A stretch of 38,295 bases of DNA from the IMG/VR virus record IMGVR_UViG_3300033153_011007, positions 1 through 38,295 of that record; one strand, 5' to 3'. This DNA comes from a virus. The stretch's first letter is position 1. Each line of letters begins with the position of its first letter. Shown one piece after another: positions 29,557 through 37,517 of this stretch. A model generated the notes under the pieces. The model did no database searches. It saw nothing but the letters and a program-made list of their open reading frames with translations, and was not told the DNA's origin. The translations under genes and the position numbers were made by a program.

Positions 29557-30240
29557 TCAAGCAAAAAACTTTAAATATTTATCAGGAATTACAGATTTTT
29601 TAAAATACGGAATCGCAGAAAATGGCGACATATTGAATATTTTTTCCGATGGAAACACTTCAAAAAACGAAATTATACTTTTAAATGTTTCTGCAATATT
29701 CGGAGTTTCGCGGGTATGATTGAATTTTCCAGATGTCGAATGTGCCCAGGTTTCCCTATCGCCATCTATTTCCCCGGGGAATTTATTATATTCTGCAATT
29801 ATTTTTGCCTGTTCTAAATTAAAAAATTTGTGGTCAAAACCATAAAGGAAAATTTTATCAGCACCGCCCTGTAGTGCTATACAAATAGCAGATAATCCTG
29901 AGTTTTTATTTCTCCGCGGATAAACACCGTCCTCCGGATTCATGCTGAATTCCTTTGCCATATTAAAACCAATTGTCGGTTTCGGAATGCAATCAAAACG
30001 TGACAATGTAATCTGATTAAAAACATAGGGATCTTCTTTATAAAATTCCTTATCAATAAAAACTGTAAACTCAGAACTAATCAGTTTATAAGAATGATTT
30101 ATCGTAATAACTTTTTTATTTCTTAATTTTGAATAATCAAATCCAATCAGAGAAGGGCCTGACCCTACAATATGAACATCACTATTTTTAAATCGGTCTT
30201 TTATAAAATCAGGATATTCTGAATTAGTTTCAAATCGCAT
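29557..30240 (-). CDS. GSGPSL-type transferase-like protein, copy 1 (DUF115/GT42-like)
   Basis: This 227-aa protein has VHIVGSGPSLIGFDYSKL (GSGPSL at 26-31) and NSGLSAICIALQGGADKIFLYGFD near 112-135, the same two-part signature as the 191-aa gene at 25351-25926. It resembles DUF115/MptE-like and Cst-type sialyltransferase folds. The middle is different and longer, so they are diverged paralogues rather than a recent duplication. Its ATG overlaps the stop of the tail terminator gene (TGATG), so it is tied to the structural operon. Confidence 0.6.
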   Translation of the reverse strand: MRFETNSEYPDFIKDRFKNSDVHIVGSGPSLIGFDYSKLRNKKVITINHSYKLISSEFTVFIDKEFYKEDPYVFNQITLSRFDCIPKPTIGFNMAKEFSMNPEDGVYPRRNKNSGLSAICIALQGGADKIFLYGFDHKFFNLEQAKIIAEYNKFPGEIDGDRETWAHSTSGKFNHTRETPNIAETFKSIISFFEVFPSEKIFNMSPFSAIPYFKKSVIPDKYLKFFA

Positions 30241-30707
30241 CAGATAAGACTTTCAAAATAATTTGCATTAAATTTTATAGTCGCAACAGCAATTAAATAT
30301 CCTGAATCTTCAGCACCTACTACATTAATATTTGTTCCAGTGTAAATATTTTTAAAAATTAAACCACCGAATGATTGGCGAAAACCGCCTAATGTATTTT
30401 CAATAATTGCACATGCGGCATCGACACGGTTTATAATAGGCAATTCACTTGACCCTGGCTGCTCATGTTCTTCATCGCCTGCAACAAACATAATAATTTC
30501 AATTATTTGATTCCTGTTATTATTTGCATCATCATCCGTCAACTCAGATGAATCTTCAGGAGTAAATACAGAAATAACAGGATATTGCATTCCGTCTTCA
30601 GCTTTCGGATGCAAGTATCTTGCATTATAAATAGTTGCTTTTGCGCTGAATGCTGATTTAAGTTGTTCTACAACATAATCCCTAATATCTTTTCTTATAT
30701 TTGCCAT
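30240..30707 (-). CDS. Tail terminator-like protein (gpU-like)
   Basis: This 155-aa alpha/beta protein starts MANIRKDIRDYVVEQLKSAF and has a central ISVFTPEDSSELTDDD, then EIIMFVAGDE, the type of layout found in tail terminator proteins. It lies right after the head-tail joiner (spacing of one base). In lambda-type order a gpZ-like gene would come before it; none is present. It should cap the tail tube and join it to the head. Confidence 0.55.
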   Translation of the reverse strand: MANIRKDIRDYVVEQLKSAFSAKATIYNARYLHPKAEDGMQYPVISVFTPEDSSELTDDDANNNRNQIIEIIMFVAGDEEHEQPGSSELPIINRVDAACAIIENTLGGFRQSFGGLIFKNIYTGTNINVVGAEDSGYLIAVATIKFNANYFESLI

Positions 30708-30708
30708 A

Positions 30709-31044
30709 TTATATTATCGGATTTTTTAGAAATACTTGAGCATATCCTGTGCCGTCATATTCAACTCTTTTAATACGATACTTAACACCGCTTATAGTCG
30801 CATATGAATCGGGGCCTTCGACAAGCTCCGTCCCTAATATAGTATCGGCTGCAAGTTTATCTATGCCCAGCATCGGAGCATTGGATTGAACCGGTATTCC
30901 ATCGGCGTCAATTTCTTCGTAAGTTTTATTAAAAATACAATTGAGGTCGGCACTATCTGTACCGACCTCAATTGTTACAGAGTCGGAAAATTCTCCGTCA
31001 AGAATTTCTCCGAGTTCCTCATATATGTCATCGTTAAATGACAT
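30709..31044 (-). CDS. Head-tail joining protein (FII-like)
   Basis: This 111-aa beta-rich protein (TIEVGTDSADLNCIFN, YATISGVKYRIKRVEYDGTG) matches the short joiner proteins found between major capsid and tail terminator. Its start overlaps the capsid stop as TAATG, which fits immediate coupling. It attaches tails to filled heads. Confidence 0.6.
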   Translation of the reverse strand: MSFNDDIYEELGEILDGEFSDSVTIEVGTDSADLNCIFNKTYEEIDADGIPVQSNAPMLGIDKLAADTILGTELVEGPDSYATISGVKYRIKRVEYDGTGYAQVFLKNPII

Positions 31045-32099
31045 TAGGTTAAAACAGTCAATATTGCATCTGCATTAGGATGCTGCCTGGCCATCAGTGG
31101 TGCTGAATGAACCTGGATAATTGTTCCAACTGGATCGCGTCCTGCAGAATACATATCCACATATCGCGCCGTGGCTTCAATTGACATGTTGCCATCTCCA
31201 TCTTCAATTGCAACTGCGCCAAAAAGTTTTGTCTGCCTTGCATTCAAAGAAGTTACGAGTGTTTTTTTCGATGGGACAATAAGCTCTTCCGTTCCAGATG
31301 AAGGATTAATAATATAGCCCTCATATGTCCAAAGATCAAAACCGTCTACGACGCCTAACCATATACCGCCATTGTCACGCATATCATACGCAAGCTCTCC
31401 ACGTCTCGACCAATCTTTAGAAATTGCATTTTGAACGCTTGTATTTTTCATCAATTCGTCCATCGCTTCATATCCTAGCAATACAGTCATTGCCGAAAAG
31501 CCCGAATAGAGATTTATTTTCCGTCTGGCATTTCTCAGGTCAGCCAGAGGATCCGCGCCGCTTGCGTCCCACTTGGTCGTCACTGTATATGTCAGATTTG
31601 CATTTCGCTGCATTGAAATTGCAGACCCGACAACATTGTTATCCTTATCGTAATAAGAAACAGAGCCGTCAAAAAGTGATTGCTTTGCCTGGAATTCTTC
31701 AGACCGAATAATCATGTCGTCAAGGTCTGTAATTTCACGCGCAATAAAATCCTGAATCTGCGGAGCAAGTGAACCGGTATTGTCATAAATCTGACCGCCC
31801 GGAGCGCGCTTCATTATATCATCTGGCGTTATTGTCTTTTTGGGTTTGTAGGTGAGCGGAGTAAATGTCCTGGTAGAAAATCCGAGTTTATTTACCTGTG
31901 TGCCCTCCTCATTCCGATAATTTGCCGGTGCCGTTCTGCGTTTGCCGGAATAAATATCAACATCAACATCTTTTGTAGCGAATTCATCCATATCGTCCCA
32001 GAATGTATCAACAAGAAAAGTTGTTGGTGTTTTCAATTCTTCTGCAATTTCACCTAATGCTCTCCGGTCATAGTGATTAATTAAATTGTTTGCTGCCAT
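31044..32099 (-). CDS. Major capsid protein (lambda gpE-like)
   Basis: This 351-aa protein falls in the lambda gpE size range (341 aa). It carries typical blocks: YKPKKTITPDDIMKRAPG near residue 84-101, DLDDMIIRSEEFQAKQSLFDG, DPLADLRNARRKI, and ASAPL-type C-terminal sequence (VHSAPLMARQHPNA). The order protease, decoration protein, capsid, FII is the lambda order. No N-terminal propeptide cleavage motif is evident. Confidence 0.9.
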   Translation of the reverse strand: MAANNLINHYDRRALGEIAEELKTPTTFLVDTFWDDMDEFATKDVDVDIYSGKRRTAPANYRNEEGTQVNKLGFSTRTFTPLTYKPKKTITPDDIMKRAPGGQIYDNTGSLAPQIQDFIAREITDLDDMIIRSEEFQAKQSLFDGSVSYYDKDNNVVGSAISMQRNANLTYTVTTKWDASGADPLADLRNARRKINLYSGFSAMTVLLGYEAMDELMKNTSVQNAISKDWSRRGELAYDMRDNGGIWLGVVDGFDLWTYEGYIINPSSGTEELIVPSKKTLVTSLNARQTKLFGAVAIEDGDGNMSIEATARYVDMYSAGRDPVGTIIQVHSAPLMARQHPNADAILTVLT

Positions 32100-32110
32100 A
32101 TTTTAGCCTC

Positions 32111-32476
32111 CTATACTCCTACCGCCGAGTCAAGATAGCATCCATATTGGCGGGCTTGATCCCGGAATGCTTCAGTTACGCTATCGCCGGACGTTTCAAA
32201 TGTGAGTCCGCCAGATTTAAATCCTCCGCCGGTATAAACCGCGGCATGTTTTTTTTCGCCTAAAGATGCGTCCGTGTCCTCAATCAATATTCCATAAAAA
32301 ACATTGGTATTGTTTGAACCTCCGCTGTTGTATGGAACAAGTTTTCCGGTGCTGCTATTTCTTGCCATCACCGTTCCCCTGACAAGATCATTGCCACTTG
32401 CCAGCGACAATCCTGAAAATGTTCTGAATGGTCCTTTAGCAAGCAGGGCGTCATATGATAAACTTGAGTCAGTCAT
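32111..32476 (-). CDS. Capsid decoration protein (lambda gpD-like)
   Basis: This 121-aa protein sits between protease/scaffold and capsid and overlaps the protease stop as ATGA. The sequence (SGNDLVRGTVMARNSSTGKL, then FYGILIEDTDAS, then AAVYTGGGFKSGGL) has the repeated small-beta pattern of gpD-type trimers, which stabilise the expanded head at threefold sites. Confidence 0.8.
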   Translation of the reverse strand: MTDSSLSYDALLAKGPFRTFSGLSLASGNDLVRGTVMARNSSTGKLVPYNSGGSNNTNVFYGILIEDTDASLGEKKHAAVYTGGGFKSGGLTFETSGDSVTEAFRDQARQYGCYLDSAVGV

Positions 32477-32958
32477 TTTTTAGTACCCCTCGATTTCCTT
32501 AAATTTTTTACGCGGGATGCAGTCCCTTCTCCATTTCGCTGACAAGCAGTTTTTTCAAGAAGATCTGTCCCGTTGGTGCCAACTGAAGCCGCCATCTCAG
32601 GATTGTCCTTTATCCGTTTTTGCAATTCATTTGCCGCCAGGGTTTCGGGACTTTTTAATTTTTCTGTTTTGATTTTTAACAGCTTTTGTGTCAATTGTTC
32701 AGGAGTGATTTCCCGTTTACGTGCCGCTGCAACTGCTTCGGCCTCATCAGTATCGGCCATATCGGCATCCTCTGACGCATCATTTACCGCTTGATCTTCT
32801 GCGGCGATTTCGTCACGGACAGCCTGCCTGACCTGCTCCATTAATTCAGGAAAATTTTCATCAAGCGTTTCAATTGTAACATCTGTTATAGTTGTCGCGC
32901 CTTCCGGTATTTCCGAATCGTCAATGAAAACAAACGCGGTTTTAATGCGTCTAGCCAT
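32473..32958 (-). CDS. Internally started scaffold protein (Nu3-like)
   Basis: Inside the protease gene and in the same frame, an ATG at 32958 has a near-perfect ribosome site (GAGGT, 9 nt upstream). Translation from it yields 161 aa (MARRIKTAFVFIDDSEIP to the shared end), mostly helical and highly charged (EDADMADTDEAEAVAAARKR). This is the lambda C/Nu3 arrangement, in which the C-terminal part of the protease is also made alone as the scaffold for head assembly. Confidence 0.7.
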   Translation of the reverse strand: MARRIKTAFVFIDDSEIPEGATTITDVTIETLDENFPELMEQVRQAVRDEIAAEDQAVNDASEDADMADTDEAEAVAAARKREITPEQLTQKLLKIKTEKLKSPETLAANELQKRIKDNPEMAASVGTNGTDLLEKTACQRNGEGTASRVKNLRKSRGTKK

Positions 32959-33795
32959 ATATCGTTTACCTCGCTTAATTTTTTTTGCTCCGGTTTTTAA
33001 ATTAGAACTTAAATTGTTTTTATCAGAGCTTTTACTTTTTGGATTATTGTTTTTTTGTTCAGGATTTATCACACTCATTAAATGAGTAAGTGCTGTCTGC
33101 ATATTGCCGACACTATCTATCATCCCGACAGATAACGCCTGTTTTGCAAATAATACATCGCCCTGACCATAATTAGTTTGAACATTATTTGAATCTGTTT
33201 TACGATATTTTGCGACATCGTTTATAAACCCGTCAGCAATTTGATTTAAAATATTTGTTATTCTGGCCGCCCCGGCATCATCGAATGGATCCGAATATTT
33301 AAACGGACTTTGAGTATTTACAATAATTTTTTCTTTAACATCATTAAATTTCCAGGCAGATACTACCGCGCCGATTGAACCTGCAAACGCCGATTTATGC
33401 ATTGTGATATGTTTTGTGGCCGCAGAAATTAAATAACCAGAGCTGGATGCCTCAGCTTCAATATATGTTTCAATCGGTTTTGAAAAACTATTAATCATTT
33501 CCGCAAATTCAAATGCACCGGCTGCATCACCGCCACACGAATCCAGAGTCAGCAACACACCATTAACCTCTGAATCATCTTCAAACTTTTTTAATACTGA
33601 CTGGAGTTGTGCATAACTTAATCCAAACCAGCTCATTAAATCAGATGATAAAAAACCTTTTACCGGGATAACTCCAATTCCGTCTTTTACATAATGTCTT
33701 GTAAAACTGGGAAGAATCGCCATTTCAGACGGGCTAACGGTAGCCATTCTCGGATGAGCTAATAATAATTTTTGATGGTCATTTTTATTCTGCAT
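32473..33795 (-). CDS. Prohead protease, S49 (SppA/gpC-like), with scaffold C-terminus
   Basis: From ATG 33795 (AAAAAAGG about 8 nt upstream, overlapping the portal end by 11 nt) it has 440 aa; longer starts at 33822 and 33891 are less likely. The N-terminal domain is a serine-type signal-peptide-peptidase fold: LTLDSCGGDAAGA (83-95), then ASSSGY (116-121), with Ser119 the probable nucleophile, and AGSIGAVVSAW (138-148). Residues 280-440 are the scaffold part. It should remove scaffold and trim head proteins during maturation. Confidence 0.85.
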   Translation of the reverse strand: MQNKNDHQKLLLAHPRMATVSPSEMAILPSFTRHYVKDGIGVIPVKGFLSSDLMSWFGLSYAQLQSVLKKFEDDSEVNGVLLTLDSCGGDAAGAFEFAEMINSFSKPIETYIEAEASSSGYLISAATKHITMHKSAFAGSIGAVVSAWKFNDVKEKIIVNTQSPFKYSDPFDDAGAARITNILNQIADGFINDVAKYRKTDSNNVQTNYGQGDVLFAKQALSVGMIDSVGNMQTALTHLMSVINPEQKNNNPKSKSSDKNNLSSNLKTGAKKIKRGKRYMARRIKTAFVFIDDSEIPEGATTITDVTIETLDENFPELMEQVRQAVRDEIAAEDQAVNDASEDADMADTDEAEAVAAARKREITPEQLTQKLLKIKTEKLKSPETLAANELQKRIKDNPEMAASVGTNGTDLLEKTACQRNGEGTASRVKNLRKSRGTKK

Positions 33796-35389
33796 TATTG
33801 GATACCTTTTTTCCATTTCCATTGTCGCCTGTGTCCGCAGCCTCGGCCTCGGCACTTGTCTTATCGGCACCTGCCACTGAATCCGGCTCACTTAAACCGG
33901 CCCTTTCCCTTGCTGCTTTTTCACGTGCAAGAGTCTGTATATTTTCCCCATAATCTCCTCCAGTCAGTGACGCTGTTTCTTTTGTCGATGTGCTGAATTG
34001 ATTTGCAACACGCTTTGCAGATGCATCGGTTTCTTTTACAGGGTCAATCTGGCCTATTGAGTCGCCAGCCCATGATACCTTTAACCATGCTTGCCTTATA
34101 AAATAATCACCTTTAATAAATCCGGGTGCATCTAATCTGCCTGATAAAATTTCCTCTGTAATGATTTCCTGCCATACTGGACGATTAAAATTTAAATTAA
34201 ACCAATTCCTCTGGACATCCCTTGTCCTTTCAAACATATTATATGCAGCCCTGCTTGCTGTATAACTAGAATTAAACATCCTGAGAAAAATTTCATATGG
34301 AATATTTAAAGCCATTCCGCACTCGCGAGCAAGTGCAGAAATAAAATCACTAAAATTACTAAACGGTCTTTTCGGCTCAAATGCGGAAATATCCTCTCCC
34401 GGCTTTAGCTGCACAATCTGCGCTCCAGGTGCAATTGTAAAATCAATACCGGTATTTTGTTTACTGGTATCCGTTTGTTCTGATGTTAGACCACTCGTCA
34501 ACGCCTGTGTATTTGCTGATTTCACAAGCATTGCTAAGATAGAATTATTCACAGCAGCATCTAGTTCGGCTTTTGTGTATCGAGATTTATTTTTTATTAT
34601 TGAAATTACCGGAGAAAGAAACGGAACGCCGCGACTATTTCCAATCCTTTCGGGTTTAAATAAATGCCAAATCATTTGTCGCTTGGATGCCGGTCCATAT
34701 TTTGGAATTCGGCAAAAATCATATGGAAAAACTTCCTGATTTTTGTTGACATGGTATGCTTTTGGTTCTCCAAATTTATCTAATTCGATACCGCCTCTGA
34801 TTCTACGACTATCGGCAATTCCAGGTGGATTTTCTACCTGATCTGCTTCTATCAATCCAACGCGTAATCTAAATGGACTTTCATAATGTTCACGAATATT
34901 TACTGTAAAAAAAACATCCCCTGACATCAAATAATTTTTGAAAGCACTATCCTGTAAATCAGCATATGTCAATTGTCCCCTGACATCTGCCTGTTGTGAT
35001 TCACTCCAAAGTTTAAAATTCCTTTCTGCTTTTTCAGAAAAATTTTCAATAGTTTTTAAAAATTCTTTATCATCCGGATCCGTTCCGGTATATTCAGATA
35101 TGGCTTTAGCATCCGGAACAGACTGAGGCTTTAATCCACGACCAATAACAGCCTGAGTTAAGACATTTATTGCCCCTCGTCCGAACGGTTCATTTCTCGC
35201 TAAATCTCTTGAACGCTGCCTGAGGGTAGGAAGATCATTTATAATTTCGCCATCCGGTGACCCTGTTGATACAACCCATGTTCGAAGGCGCCGTATTGTT
35301 TTTGATGCACCTTCCCATGCTTTATCTCTTTTAAGAAAACCGGAAAATCTAGATCTTATTTTGTGGTATAATGATTTGTTTTTAGGCAT
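33785..35389 (-). CDS. Portal protein (lambda gpB-like)
   Basis: This 534-aa protein matches lambda-family portals: RSRDLARNEPFGRGAINVLT near residue 53-72, a DVFFTVNIREHYESPFRLRV region, MIWHLFKPERIGNSRGVPFL (about 239-258), and RAAYNMFERTRDVQRNWFN near 380-400. It forms the ring through which DNA enters and leaves the head. The start codon overlaps the gpW-like gene stop (TAATG). The C-terminus is acidic and low in complexity (SVAGADKTSAEAEAADTG). Confidence 0.9.
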   Translation of the reverse strand: MPKNKSLYHKIRSRFSGFLKRDKAWEGASKTIRRLRTWVVSTGSPDGEIINDLPTLRQRSRDLARNEPFGRGAINVLTQAVIGRGLKPQSVPDAKAISEYTGTDPDDKEFLKTIENFSEKAERNFKLWSESQQADVRGQLTYADLQDSAFKNYLMSGDVFFTVNIREHYESPFRLRVGLIEADQVENPPGIADSRRIRGGIELDKFGEPKAYHVNKNQEVFPYDFCRIPKYGPASKRQMIWHLFKPERIGNSRGVPFLSPVISIIKNKSRYTKAELDAAVNNSILAMLVKSANTQALTSGLTSEQTDTSKQNTGIDFTIAPGAQIVQLKPGEDISAFEPKRPFSNFSDFISALARECGMALNIPYEIFLRMFNSSYTASRAAYNMFERTRDVQRNWFNLNFNRPVWQEIITEEILSGRLDAPGFIKGDYFIRQAWLKVSWAGDSIGQIDPVKETDASAKRVANQFSTSTKETASLTGGDYGENIQTLAREKAARERAGLSEPDSVAGADKTSAEAEAADTGDNGNGKKVSNNAE

Positions 35390-35640
35390 TATCTCTCATC
35401 TGCAACTGTGCCATATTTCGTTGGAAGTCCAAAAACTCCACCACTTCCTGCATTATTCAACCCTGCAAGCTGTCCCTCTTTATATTCAATTTCCTGTCTT
35501 AATTGGACAAGATTAATTCTCGATAAAGTTCTGGATGTGCCCCCTAAATTTATTGTGTATGAACTAACACCCGTAGCAAGTCTCAAATAAGCTGCCCGTA
35601 AAACTGTTAATTCTGCCTCAATTTGTGCCACTGTTGACAT
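35389..35640 (-). CDS. gpW-like head-tail joining protein
   Basis: This 83-aa protein lies between the large terminase and portal genes, exactly where lambda has gpW. It has a helix, a short beta hairpin (YTINLGGTSRTLSRINLVQL) and a second helix (LRQEIEYKEGQLAGL), the pattern of gpW, which helps attach tails after DNA packaging. Confidence 0.75.
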   Translation of the reverse strand: MSTVAQIEAELTVLRAAYLRLATGVSSYTINLGGTSRTLSRINLVQLRQEIEYKEGQLAGLNNAGSGGVFGLPTKYGTVADER

Positions 35641-35645
35641 ATTTT

Positions 35646-37508
35646 TTAATCCGTATCTATCACTTTTACCTGTCTGGATTGATTTTTGGGTATTATCGAT
35701 TCTTTTGGAATATTGTCAACTAATTTTTTCTCAAGCTGATCCCATCCGGATTCCGTCAAATAATCCATTCCAAGCAAAATAGATAAAGCTCTGTTGTAAA
35801 CTGCTAAATCCAGAGCCTCATTTGACCCATGTTTCTCCCAAACTATTTTACCGTCTTTTTTTTCTATTTGAGATTCACTGACTAATTGCTGAAAATATTC
35901 CTCCTTGTATTGAGGAAAATGAATATATCCGGGAGGATATGTTCCATCTTCATTTTTATTAAGCTGCAATCTATAATACAATTCGTTTTTTAATACTGAT
36001 ACATTTATCATCCATAAATATAAACCGGATTCAATTCTCTGGCCTCGATAATCAATATCAACTGCGGAAGGTGCCGCAATTATCGATTTTTGAGATGCCG
36101 GGCCCCCTTTAAATGCTTTAACAATATCAGGATTCTGACGACGACACCACAAGTAAACTACCTGGGTATGTGATCCGCCTGTATCTATCGCAAGGGCACG
36201 AAGTGGCATTTTATACTGGCCACCCTCAACCGGCCAGAAATTATTTAATAAATTACTTTCCAGGATTTTGTAATTTTCTAAATTTCCGGTATCAAAATAA
36301 TAAATATGATAGTCGATTGACCAAGAAACGCCATTCCTGCCCCAAGCACGAATCTCTGTTTCAATCCTATCCCGCTGGGTATCAACAGCACACGTCAAAA
36401 ATAAACCGCCCTTCGGAACAATGCCACGCTGAAAATCTTCACGCCTTGCAAAGATATGTAAATAATCCGGCTGTAATTTTCTGTCCTGAAAAGTTCTGCA
36501 AAGAACTGTATTAAAAAATACTTTTATGTCCTCCATGTTTCCGGATTTTGTTCTCAGATATGCCCGTCTGAATTGATCTACAATCTCATTCCATGTGCGT
36601 CGGATACTAACAAGTTCTGACAATCGGAATCCTGGTATATTACTATTCGGATTGGTCACTCGCCATTTTCCATTTTCTACCATTTCTATTTTATGTTTTT
36701 CCTGAATTTTCTTTGAACAAAAAATACATTCATAATATACTGGTTTTAATTTATCCCGGATATTAAATTTCAGTCTATCCCAGTCGAGTTCCTGGTGATG
36801 GCCACAAAAAGGACACGGCAATTCATATACTCTTTGATCTGTTTGATTATAATAACTATTTATATTTCCATCATCCACCGTCGGAGATGATAGCAATAAA
36901 ATTTTTCTGTTTGGAAATCGCTTAGTTCGTCCCCTGGCTATCTCAATCGGATTACCTTCCTTGCCAGCCGATTCTGGAAACCTATCAACTTCATCCAGAA
37001 TTAAAATCCGAATCGGACGCATTGCCAATCCTGCCGGAGAATTTGCACCAGTCAGTGCCCAGAATCCACCCGGAAAAGTTTTATGTAAAATTTTATTCCC
37101 GCTATCTCTCGATCTGTGATTTGCAAATAGCGGATTTAATACCGGAGTATCTCTTATCATCGGCGCGAGTCGTTCAAGTGAAAAACTCTCGGCCATTGGT
37201 GTCACATTCGGAGCTACATAAAGACATGGGCTGGGATCATGCTCCGCATAATACATAAGCGCATTCAGTGCAAGTTCCGTTTTCACCATCTGACTTGCGG
37301 ACATTACAACCATTTCGCGGACAGCTGGATTTGTGAACGTATCAAATATTTCTTTTTGATAAGGCTCGGTGCGCCATCTTCCGGGCTCCGGATTTGATTC
37401 TTTACTAAGTCTCCTGTGTTTATTTGAATAATCAGATAACTGAAGCGGGTCAGGAGGTTTTAAAAGTTTAAGTGTACTTTTAACTAACCGTTCAAGTGAT
37501 TTTTGCAT
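35646..37508 (-). CDS. Terminase large subunit (lambda gpA-like)
   Basis: This 620-aa protein has the GpA-family layout. The variant Walker A region is SASQMVKT (70-77). Walker B is ILILDEVD (168-175), and SSPT (207-210) is the coupling motif. A zinc-binding insert has Cys232, Cys235, Cys261 and Cys264. The nuclease domain shows AVDTQRDR and later AIDTGGSHT, with the acidic residues expected for cos cutting. It packages DNA into heads and cuts the concatemer. The start lies 9 nt after the TerS stop; its ribosome site is weak, so coupling is likely. Confidence 0.95.
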   Translation of the reverse strand: MQKSLERLVKSTLKLLKPPDPLQLSDYSNKHRRLSKESNPEPGRWRTEPYQKEIFDTFTNPAVREMVVMSASQMVKTELALNALMYYAEHDPSPCLYVAPNVTPMAESFSLERLAPMIRDTPVLNPLFANHRSRDSGNKILHKTFPGGFWALTGANSPAGLAMRPIRILILDEVDRFPESAGKEGNPIEIARGRTKRFPNRKILLLSSPTVDDGNINSYYNQTDQRVYELPCPFCGHHQELDWDRLKFNIRDKLKPVYYECIFCSKKIQEKHKIEMVENGKWRVTNPNSNIPGFRLSELVSIRRTWNEIVDQFRRAYLRTKSGNMEDIKVFFNTVLCRTFQDRKLQPDYLHIFARREDFQRGIVPKGGLFLTCAVDTQRDRIETEIRAWGRNGVSWSIDYHIYYFDTGNLENYKILESNLLNNFWPVEGGQYKMPLRALAIDTGGSHTQVVYLWCRRQNPDIVKAFKGGPASQKSIIAAPSAVDIDYRGQRIESGLYLWMINVSVLKNELYYRLQLNKNEDGTYPPGYIHFPQYKEEYFQQLVSESQIEKKDGKIVWEKHGSNEALDLAVYNRALSILLGMDYLTESGWDQLEKKLVDNIPKESIIPKNQSRQVKVIDTD

Positions 37509-37517
37509 GATGAAAAA

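Noticed and set aside
29501-29564. Longer N-terminus of the 88-aa cassette protein from a TTG start
   Set aside because: The extension overlaps the end of the upstream gene, while AAGGAG sits 7 nt before the ATG at 29501.
33795-33891. Longer protease start giving a 472-aa product
   Set aside because: It runs 107 nt into the portal gene and reads as an out-of-frame image of it; ATG 33795 has AAAAAAGG upstream.
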